From: Quercus robur
Taxonomy: Eukaryota; Streptophyta; Magnoliopsida; Fagales; Fagaceae
Direction of reading: 5' to 3'
Length of the DNA stretch: 64,000 bases
NCBI RefSeq assembly: GCF_932294415.1
Contig: NC_065536.1
Coordinates: 50,840,354-50,904,353, forward strand
Below, piece by piece: positions 56,705-64,000 of this stretch. The position numbers and the translations under genes were made by a program. A model generated the notes under the pieces. That model made no database searches, was not told the origin of the DNA, and worked only from the letters and a program-made list of their open reading frames with translations. Numbering within the stretch: the first letter of the stretch is position 1; each line of letters begins with the position of its first letter.

Positions 56705-58273
56705 TTAGTCAAAAAATTGTAATTTTTTCATCAAATCTTCAATCCTTTCAGCAGCAGCATACATATTTTTCTGTTTGACTTCATCCAATAGCAAACAGCA
56801 TGTGTGATATCTAGGTGTTATCTCTTGACCAATCATCTCCTCAAAGATTGTGTAAGCCCACTCACATTTATTTGCTCGGCAAAGCCCATGAATTAGAAGT
56901 GCATAGGTTGATATATCAAGACTCAGGTGATGCTTATTGACCATGTCATCCAATAATTTTCTTAAACAACTATCTGTTTTCCCAGTTTTAAAGCACGACT
57001 TGAGCAATGGGTAGTATGTCTGAACATCAGGCTTACAAAGGCCTGATTTTTCCATGTCTTTTAGGACATTCAAGGCATTTTGTTCCTGACCACGACGGCA
57101 AAACATAGCAATCAGTGAATTATAGGTTGATGTGTTTGGTTTGACGCCAGTCTGAGGCATGTCCACCTCAAAAACATAAACAGCCTCCTGCACAAAGCCA
57201 GCTCTCCCAAGAGTATGGATCAATGAATTGTAGAAAAGTGTATCAGGTTTACATCCAGCCAACTTCATCCTGTCAACAATATGCAACGCTTCCTCAAACT
57301 CCTCTGACTTTGCCAATGAACACAAGATAGTGGTGAAAGTAACAACATTTGGCGGACACCCATGAGCTTGCATTTCATCAAGCAGCTCATAGACCTTACC
57401 AAAGTTATACTGGTAGCAATAGAATTGGATGATGGTTGAGTAGCTAATGACACAAGGTCGACAGCTATGTCCCTTCATCTCTTGGATTGTCCAATATGCC
57501 TCATCGACCCTATTGGCTTTGCACCAACCATGAATGAAAATGTTAAACGTGTGAGCATCGGGTGAAATATGTGACTTGAGCTCCAAGAAGATCTCACGGG
57601 CCTGCTGAACCTTGTTCTCTTTGCAAAGGGTGTCAAGCAACAAATTCATTGATTCTGTATTCTTCTCCAATCCAAAAGTTCCTAACTCATCAAATATCCT
57701 CACAGCATCTTCCCATTTCCCAGCACCAGCAAACCTTCTCATCACTTTTGCTATAGTATTAAGGGTCACAAGATGATATTGATTCATTTCTTCCAACAGA
57801 GCCTTCATCTTATCCATTTGCTTCATTCTACCCAATATGTCCACTAACATATCATAAGCTTCAGGTGTGTGTTTATAACCTGAGCGTGACCCTGCCCATC
57901 TAAAAGAGCCCAATGCAGACTTCCAATCATCCTTGAACTTATGAAGCAACTTATCAACAAGCTCAGAAGAGAGCCTTATGCTATTACATGCTTGATCACG
58001 CAACAGAGACTGAAGAACTTCATCTTCACTAACTCCTATAGGAACTCTAGCTACAAGAATGTCAAGAGCAGACAATCTTTCCGAGTCTTCATATTGTTGT
58101 TCATGATCAGTATATCCACTTCCTATGACATGGGAAGACTCCAATGGAAAAGAAAGACATGAAGAAAAAGCACGAGAGAAGCTCTGAGAAGAATCATGGA
58201 TTAAGGCAAAAGATATTGCTGGACCAACCAAGTTATGAATGTTTTTAGCACATTTCTGAACATGGAAGGTCAT
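56705..58273 (-). CDS. P-class pentatricopeptide-repeat protein, probably mitochondrial
   Basis: A single uninterrupted reading frame of 522 aa that starts MTFHVQKCAKNIHNL and ends MKKLQFFD. From about residue 130 to the end there are eleven 35-residue PPR motifs in tandem, such as DAHTFNIFIHGWCKANRVDE, NVVTFTTILCSLAKSEEFEE, NTSTYNSLIAMFCRRGQEQN and DISTYALLIHGLCRANKCEW. All are canonical P-type, and there is no E, DYW or SMR domain. The first 100 residues are Ser-rich with few acidic residues near the start, fitting an organelle transit peptide, and the sequence type resembles mitochondrial members. P-class PPR proteins bind organelle RNA and affect its processing, stability or translation; the target of this one is unknown. 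Confidence 0.92.
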   Translation of the reverse strand: MTFHVQKCAKNIHNLVGPAISFALIHDSSQSFSRAFSSCLSFPLESSHVIGSGYTDHEQQYEDSERLSALDILVARVPIGVSEDEVLQSLLRDQACNSIRLSSELVDKLLHKFKDDWKSALGSFRWAGSRSGYKHTPEAYDMLVDILGRMKQMDKMKALLEEMNQYHLVTLNTIAKVMRRFAGAGKWEDAVRIFDELGTFGLEKNTESMNLLLDTLCKENKVQQAREIFLELKSHISPDAHTFNIFIHGWCKANRVDEAYWTIQEMKGHSCRPCVISYSTIIQFYCYQYNFGKVYELLDEMQAHGCPPNVVTFTTILCSLAKSEEFEEALHIVDRMKLAGCKPDTLFYNSLIHTLGRAGFVQEAVYVFEVDMPQTGVKPNTSTYNSLIAMFCRRGQEQNALNVLKDMEKSGLCKPDVQTYYPLLKSCFKTGKTDSCLRKLLDDMVNKHHLSLDISTYALLIHGLCRANKCEWAYTIFEEMIGQEITPRYHTCCLLLDEVKQKNMYAAAERIEDLMKKLQFFD

Positions 58274-59655
58274 GGAGAAGAGCGAAAATGCTAAAACCAG
58301 GTTTCAATTTTCTTGTCCTGCATCCCCAATAAACATAACCATTAGCTGCTTCACAAAATTTTCTCCATATTCTAATAAAATAACAACGAAGAAAGACAAG
58401 CTAGTTTGTTGTGAATTTTATCAGAAATACTTTGAAACCCAAATTACTTTCTCAAGTATCCCCTCCAAAAGCTAAATAACTGAGGGAATAAAAGAAGGAA
58501 TCAAATGGGTTTTGTAATTGGTTCGGTGACTTTGTTCTAGTGGAAGGTAAAAATAAAAAAGAAAACAAAAAAGTCAAGATTTAGAGCTTCACGTTATTTT
58601 CGCTTGCCAAAAAAATTCTCAACAACCAAACAAACAAAAATTGAATTCAATTTTTTACATTCCCATTAAAAAATCAATAGACTTCACATCGAATAAAAGA
58701 ATACATCAAAAAAAAGTTTTTTGAGAAAATGAAACACTCTAATTCAATTTTGAATGGTGAAGACAATTCCAGAGAAGAATGATAGCCACTACAAGTCGAA
58801 GTTTTTACTATCTTTTGCTTTGAATACTCAGCAATCAAGTCAAGGTTTTAACAACATAGAGCTGTTCTAATAAAGCAAAGCAATAATACCAGCCAAACAA
58901 AAACAAGACAACTACCTAATCTTATATGGGTGATCATGTGCAGCGAAAAAACCTTATACATGATTTCCAACTCTACAAAATATTCAACCTTTTGACATGT
59001 TTGATGTACATGATGGAAATCAAGTCTATATTAAGGTATTGATATTCCGTATACTTTATATCAAACTAGCTGAGCTAAATGGGAGTGATTAGATGAAGGG
59101 TTCCTAATCATCTTTACGCATATAACACAATGAAAATGAAAGACACTCCTCCCTTACAAGACTCTCCGAGTTGGACACGGGTCATCACAGTAAAGGTTTA
59201 TGAGGTCTATTTATTATTTTATCAACAATCATAAGTACAGACTAACAGAACAAGGTTATCATCTCTTTGTTAAACAAAGTATCAACAAGTAATTTTTTTT
59301 TTTTTTCATTTTTTTCAAAAATTATTATGTTTGTACATTGGTTACATACATATACACACACAGCCTATTTACTACTTTATAGGAAATGCACAAACATTTA
59401 CAAATAAATACCGTTAAATTTAAAAATCAGCTCACTCCAAATGTTGGAGTTAGACCATGGGTCTATCAAGTATAAAACTCATAATATAATGTTTTGTTAT
59501 TCACATACTCCAATGGAAACCTCAACATACACTAGATATAATGAGATAGCTAGCTTACTAGAATTTGAGAACAACCCATTTTCAGATTTTCAGCTCAAAG
59601 CTCAACCAGAGTGGAAATGGAACTGGAACTGAACCCCATCAAGGAAAAAGAAAAT
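58274..59655 (-). other. Probable 5'-UTR intron of the PPR gene
   Basis: A donor 'gagcaag|gtattt' (minus) lies at 59,655. The stretch down to the ATG holds no gene, only AT-rich sequence and a poly(T) run at 59,292-59,306. The acceptor was not settled. Confidence 0.35.
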
Positions 59656-59800
59656 ACCTTGCTCAAAACGACGTCGGTGTGGAAACTGGAGAAAAGACTG
59701 GTTCACTCAGAACCGGCGGTGATGCTAACCGGAGAACACGGCCGGCCGGCGATGCTAGACTAGGCAAGGTGTTGGCCGGCGGCAAGAGAGAGAATATATA
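59656..59800 (-). promoter_or_regulatory. GC-rich 5' UTR exon / promoter of the PPR gene
   Basis: Contains GGCCGGCC words and 'aaacgacgtcggtg'. 'aatatataaaaagg' at 59,793-59,806 is a TATA box in plus sense and also TATATA in minus sense, so its direction is unclear. Confidence 0.35.
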
Positions 59801-60008
59801 AAAAGGTCAGACACAGACTCGGGGAAAAACAAAGAGAGAACTCGAGAAAGCGGTGAAGATTGAAAAATTTTAGGGGGGTAAAATTGTCTTTTCATATTGA
59901 ATCGTTGCAAAACCCATATGAATAGGAGCACTCAACCCGGACCATTAGTAGTCGGGTAGGATAGTGAGCAGTGGTATCCAAACCCGACTCGTATGTAGGG
60001 CCACTACG

Positions 60009-60567
60009 TAGGGGTGGCAATTTTGAATCTTTTGACCTGATTCACGAACACCACACCACATAAGGTTAACGGGTTCATGATAGATTCGGATAGATTCAAT
60101 TTTGACACCTGAAACATGTTTCAACTCATTTGAAGGTCAATTTTATCAAGTCTACCCTTCAAAAAGTTTATAGTTGTAGTTATATTTGAATTGTTTGTAA
60201 CTTTGTTTGGAATCAAATTGTATACTATTCTCATTAAAAATAAATAAACAAAACGTATACTTATACTTCAATAAAGTGAGAATTGCTAACATGTTAGTAT
60301 ACCAAGTAAACATATTAAATTAACTACATGACCTATTTATCAAATGGGATGTGTCTAGTTGTGTGACTTGTGTCCACCATAACACAATTCATTTATTAAA
60401 CATGTTATGAGAATCATGACATATCTAACCTATTAAATAAACAAGTTGTGTTTGTGTCAATGGATCTTGTCGCAATTAACAAACATGACGTGCTCATGTT
60501 GACCTATATAATTAAATACTCATAAGTAAATACGATATGCAAACATCAACACAAATGGCCACCCTCA
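60009..60567. mobile_element. hAT-like MITE, same family as 39,714-40,237
   Basis: Left end TAGGGGTGGCAATTTTG, right end in inverse TGAGGGTGGCCATTTG, about 560 bp. The inner words 'attaaacgygtt' and 'gtgttcgtg' resemble the other copy. The right end has diverged, and no target duplication was seen. Confidence 0.5.
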
Positions 60568-60797
60568 TCATATTATAGTACCATAAAAAAATTCACAACT
60601 TTTACCACAATTTTTCTATGTGAAAATTGTGGTTGACTGCTTGTTACTTTTAAAACTCACCACTTTTTCTCCATTACTCACAGTTTTTCATGTGAATTGT
60701 GCATTTATTTATTTGTGATAATAGATTTTTTTTTGCTTAGGATAGGAAATAAAACTCCCTTTAAAATATTTTTAAAAAAAAAATACTTTTATTATAT

Positions 60798-60825
60798 AGC
60801 CCAGCAGGACCCGTCAATAAGCCCA
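60798..60825 (-). promoter_or_regulatory. Two site II motifs (TGGGCT) in the uL22m promoter
   Basis: AGCCCA (TGGGCT in minus sense) occurs at 60,798-60,803 and 60,820-60,825, just upstream of the expected transcription start. Paired TGGGCY elements are known as TCP-binding sites in promoters of plant ribosomal-protein and mitochondrial genes. Confidence 0.5.
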
Positions 60826-60889
60826 TTTGTTGTCTGTGTTTCCGGGTCGGTTTAAACCCACCCTGTCTGTCTAGGACCTGAGGCTTTTC

Positions 60890-60969
60890 CATTCTTTACT
60901 GAAAGCTTGGGACTACACCTCCCTCTCCCAGAAGCTGACTTGCTCGCAGGAGACTAACTTCTCATTCAG
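60890..60969 (+). other. 5' UTR exon of the uL22m gene
   Basis: Noncoding sequence with CT-rich 'acacctccctctcccag' that ends in the donor 'ttcag|gtaaag'. The exact transcription start is unknown. Confidence 0.5.
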
Positions 60970-61222
60970 GTAAAGCTCACGCGCTCACTCTCTGTTTGGT
61001 TCCCGAGAAATCCCGGGAATTTCGAAAACGAAAGTTACTGGAAAAGCTCACATTCTTACAGTACTTACTCTGAGTGTGAGCTTATTACTCATTTGTTTTC
61101 CAGTTTTAGATTTGGGAAAGAATTGGGTTTTGCCTTGTTGATGTTATATTTGCCTTTTTGACAAGCTTGAAATCTGTGTGATAAGGTGCATCATTTTGTG
61201 AATGGAAGAACAAACTCAGTTT

Positions 61223-61240
61223 ATAAACCCTAAAGGGTTT
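61223..61240. promoter_or_regulatory. Palindromic telo-box in the leader intron
   Basis: 'aaaccctaaagggttt' contains AAACCCTAA and its partial inverse. Telo-boxes are known near the starts of plant ribosomal-protein genes. It is located in the 5'-UTR intron of the uL22m gene. Confidence 0.5.
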
Positions 61241-61343
61241 AAGGTTTAGGAGGGTTATGTTGATAAATGCACAACTTTTGTATGAATTTTATATGTTTCT
61301 CCAAATGGGTTGGTCTTAAATGAATGATTTGATTTAAACTGAA

Positions 61344-61348
<5 letters not shown>

Positions 61349-61375
<27 letters not shown>

Positions 61376-61376
61376 A
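61349..61376. repeat. Poly(T) run in the leader intron
   Basis: About 28 T in a row. Confidence 0.9.
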
Positions 61377-61558
61377 GACCAACATTTCTATTGGGTTATT
61401 GAAAATTTGGATTTTTTTTATTTGTTTAAAATTTGAATGTCTAGCGTTCTATGCATTGTTGTTTTATTTGATTTTAGTGTCTAATTGTGCTACTTTTTCC
61501 TTGTAGATTATTTGATTTTTTTTTCTAGTTGAAGATTTGTTAGTTAGCTTTTGTGATC

Positions 61559-62757
61559 ATGGTGGGCTGGCACAGACATATACACTTCGTACTTCGTAGT
61601 GTTGGGAAAAGAGTGGAACATAATTACAATTTATCAGCAAACTTTTCTTCATCTCACTTGGAATCCTCTTTTTCGCCTGGTTAGTCTCACATTTACTTGG
61701 TTGAAACATTTTTCCATATACAGAGTGTAAAGTGAAATTTAAATTTGATAATTAACTGATTTTAGTAACAAAAAATGTTCTAAGTAGCATTTCTCTTTTC
61801 CATTGTTGCATCAGTCATTCACAACTGAGTTGTGTGCTTGAAATCTCAGTTTTGTTGCTGTCTTTGGAATAATATTTATTTCAATGCCCTTCAGTATTTT
61901 TTTGGCATATCATATCATAACTTAAATTTGAGGATTGAATGGCACAGATTGTTTTTGCAGGTGAATTAACTTATTTTCAGAGACTATGGAGACCCCCTTC
62001 TGCAAACATCTCAAGGCCTCTTTATCAGTATTTTCAACAATTGGTATTGCTAACTTTTCCTTGCCTTCCCCACCCCCCGTGCCCTCCTGAATTATGTAGT
62101 TAAGTTCTTGTTCCTGACTTGCCAAGAGACTTGTAGCTCGGTGGCATAGCCTAGTCTTCCTTATTGGGGGTTCATATCCCCTCTCCCCCACTTATTGTAA
62201 CAATTATCAAAAAATTAATACTTTAGAAAGGTTCCCTATGTTATCAAAAAATGAATACTTCAAAAGAGAAGCTGTGTAGCATTTTAAATATGACATGCCT
62301 CCAACACACCTGGACATATATGCTAAATCATCTGTGGATCTAGAATTCTAAAGTAAATTTCATCAAAATGTGTGTACTTGAGGTACTCCCTACTTGATGG
62401 GCTTGAACAATACCTCTGAATATGTTGTTTAATGTATTGACAAGACTTTTTATCAGCGGGAAACTTTTAGGTACAAGAAGAATTGATGCAAAACATTCGT
62501 CTTCAACTTTATTAATTGTGTGTTGGTGTGTGCGTGAATACTTTTTAGATTTTATTATCATTATTTATTTAAAACTTTTACTGCTCCAGGGAATTTCCAG
62601 TTCGAGGAAGTTACTAGCAGAATCATCTGAGGAAGCAGCCATTCCATCTCCATTGACTCCTGTATTAGCAATAAGTAGTGGAAAAGGTGACGACCAGAAC
62701 CAGAAAGCAGTCTCTAAGCCTTCAACAGTTCAAGCTGTATTGAAGGGCATTAAACAG
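61559..62757 (+). CDS. Mitochondrial large-subunit ribosomal protein uL22m, 5' part
   Basis: Three coding exons lie in the window: 61,559-61,679 (MVGWHRHIHFVLRSVGKRVE...), 61,961-62,043 (ending RPLYQYFQQL) and 62,590-62,757 (GISSSRKLLAES ... STVQAVLKGIKQ). Junctions are GT-AG and phases agree. The next exon, which should carry the conserved uL22 core, lies beyond 64,000. A leader intron runs from 60,970 ('cattcag|gtaaag') to about 61,528 ('tttttctag|'). The MVGW start, the Arg/His-rich presequence and 'SPLTPVLAISSGK ... KGIKQ' match plant mitochondrial L22 proteins, which sit at the peptide exit tunnel of the mitoribosome. The protein is incomplete here, so the name rests on the N-terminal 125 residues. 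Confidence 0.72.
62113..62215 (+). mobile_element. tRNA-derived SINE in intron 3 of the uL22m gene
   Basis: A-box-like TAGCTCGGTGGCATAGCCT at 62,133-62,151 and B-box-like GGGGGTTCATATCCCC at 62,166-62,181 lie at tRNA spacing, followed by 'ttgtaacaattatcaaaaaa'. It is not a tRNA gene, as no acceptor stem or anticodon loop can be folded. Confidence 0.6.
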
Positions 62758-63118
62758 GTATGAGATGCCACATTTTTTTTCCATTGGTCAGTCTCTTCTG
62801 GGAATATGTATGGGACATTTGTATATCTGATTCGTTCTGTTTCAGTCTTGTGTGATTATTAGAGCTGTTGAAATGATTATGTTGTTTTTGAGATAGCTCT
62901 TGATGGGTGTATATTCAACTTTTCTTATTAAGCTTTCCAATAAATACTTATGAGGATTGAAACAAATGACTATGGTTCTACTTTGTATTGGTGGACACAG
63001 TAATCTGAATGTAACACTATGGTTTTGAGTATTCAAATGCTATGTAAAGCACAATTTTATGATTCAGTTACCACGAAAGCCTAAACATCTCCCATTATAA
63101 TGAGAGGGGGTTTAAAAC

Positions 63119-63191
63119 AACTTGCTAAGATTTTTTTAATTGAAAAACAACTTGCTAAGATTTTTTAATCGAAAAACAACTTAGTAAGATT
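63119..63191. repeat. 31-32-bp tandem repeat, about 2.3 copies
   Basis: 'aacttgctaagattttttaat.gaaaaac' is repeated at 63,119, 63,149 and 63,178. Confidence 0.8.
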
Positions 63192-63363
63192 TCATCTTAA
63201 GATCTAGCCCAACTCCACTCCACACTGTTGTCATCAGGCCAATGCCCTGGGACAACTTTCAAGATATGTTATTCTCACAGTGAGACTATGGTATGTTATG
63301 AACGGACTTAAAGGAATTTGGTTTGATAGAATTTTAGTCGAATTAGAGGTGACCAACCTCCTG

Positions 63364-63365
<2 letters not shown>

Positions 63366-63394
<29 letters not shown>
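63366..63394. repeat. (TA)n microsatellite
   Basis: About 14 TA units in the intron of the uL22m gene. Confidence 0.9.
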
Positions 63395-63396
<2 letters not shown>

Positions 63397-63773
63397 AGGA
63401 TTGTAATTCTGCTTTTTTATTATTCATGTTTTACATACATAAATAGCCAATAGTCCAAAGATGAGATAACCTCACCACAACTAAATCTAAATAATAGCAA
63501 CTAACTCCTATCTGAATGCAACTGGAAAAGAATGCAAATATCATCTAAGCTTTTATTTATCCTTCCCTAATCCTACTGCATAATTATTTTAATGTCTGAT
63601 TAACCATTTGGTCAATACTAAAGCCCTGGTTTAGTATATGAAGTAACAGACCCATGACTGTGAACATTCTTATATGTAATATATGTGTCTTTTGCATTTC
63701 TTTTTACTGATGCTGTTCTAAGAATTCAGAAAAAGAAAGGCAGATGCATTTAAACAAGGGGAACAAATATTCC

Positions 63774-63880
63774 AGGGGTAGTACAATCGCCAATTGGTTG
63801 AGGACCACGCCTCATGAAATGGAGTTCACTAGTTTGAATCTCCCCTTCCCACTCCTCTTGGGGCCAAAGCTTAAAACCTA
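63774..63880 (+). mobile_element. tRNA-derived SINE, copy 2
   Basis: 'GGGGTAGtacAATCGcc' then 'CCACGCCTCATGAAA' and 'TTCACTAGTTTGAATCTCC' are in the same order as at 53,343. The B-box is better kept here (GTTTGAATC). Confidence 0.55.
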
Positions 63881-64000
63881 TGAAAGTGAAAGTGATGCCT
63901 GTTGTTTGATTTTTGTTATATTGTAGTTTGGACATTAAACATAAAGGATCTCTTGTAATGGACCATTAAAAATGTTTTACTCTGTTACACCTGAATGGCA

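Noticed and set aside
59565..59801. 78-codon plus frame, Gly/Arg-rich
   Set aside because: It runs antisense through the GC-rich 5' UTR exon of the PPR gene; codon content is a by-product of GGCCGG words.

Overview
The window is nuclear DNA of a flowering plant, most likely a woody eudicot. It is AT-rich, its genes are split by GT-AG introns, its proteins belong to plant families, and it is full of Tat/Ogre-type Ty3 LTR retrotransposons, LTRs of a second family, and small DNA transposons. The make-up resembles Fagaceae-type trees, but that is an impression, not a proof.

Positions 1-31,250 are a nested retrotransposon block. The clearest element is a decayed minus-strand Tat element with its 5' LTR at 15,407-17,152. 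Its gag, protease, reverse transcriptase, two RNase H domains and integrase run down to 8,531. It carries stop codons, and an Asp-to-Asn change stands in both the protease and integrase active sites. Four Tat-type LTRs (5,342-6,155 plus; 15,407-17,152 minus; 18,377-20,942 minus; 25,024-26,802 plus) share one conserved motif at a similar place. Two gene-like remnants lie beside the retroelement parts: a spliced gene resembling the plant mobile domain at 6,424-7,430 (plus), and minus-strand pieces at 1,027-2,037. Tandem repeats typical of Tat untranslated regions occur at 533-825, 4,660-5,110 and 29,150-30,380.

Positions 31,250-44,750 hold a complete LHT1-type amino-acid transporter gene on the minus strand (seven coding exons, 438 aa). 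The surroundings show what looks like an old tandem segmental duplication. A segment at 23,565-25,020 is matched at 38,110-39,535, and the 3' flank of the transporter gene (31,267-31,350) is matched at 44,669-44,748, in the same order. The second transporter copy is gone. Each copy of the first segment was later interrupted by a different solo LTR with intact 5-bp target-site duplications, so each copy shows the empty site of the other.

Positions 44,750-64,000 are gene-rich. They hold a two-exon ankyrin-repeat protein (minus, 669 aa), a single-exon P-class PPR protein with a probable mitochondrial role (minus, 522 aa), and the 5' part of a gene for the mitochondrial ribosomal protein uL22m (plus, continuing beyond the window). 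The last two are divergent and both look mitochondrial. Small elements here include a Mutator-like element with a 9-bp target-site duplication, a TRIM-like miniature retroelement, a hairpin-bearing MITE, hAT-like MITEs and tRNA-derived SINEs.

I found no sign of a prokaryotic-type system. The strongest unexpected structures are the decayed segmental duplication with two solo LTRs, the LTR flanked by both a polypurine tract and a primer-binding site, and the spliced plant-mobile-domain-like gene beside the retroelement.
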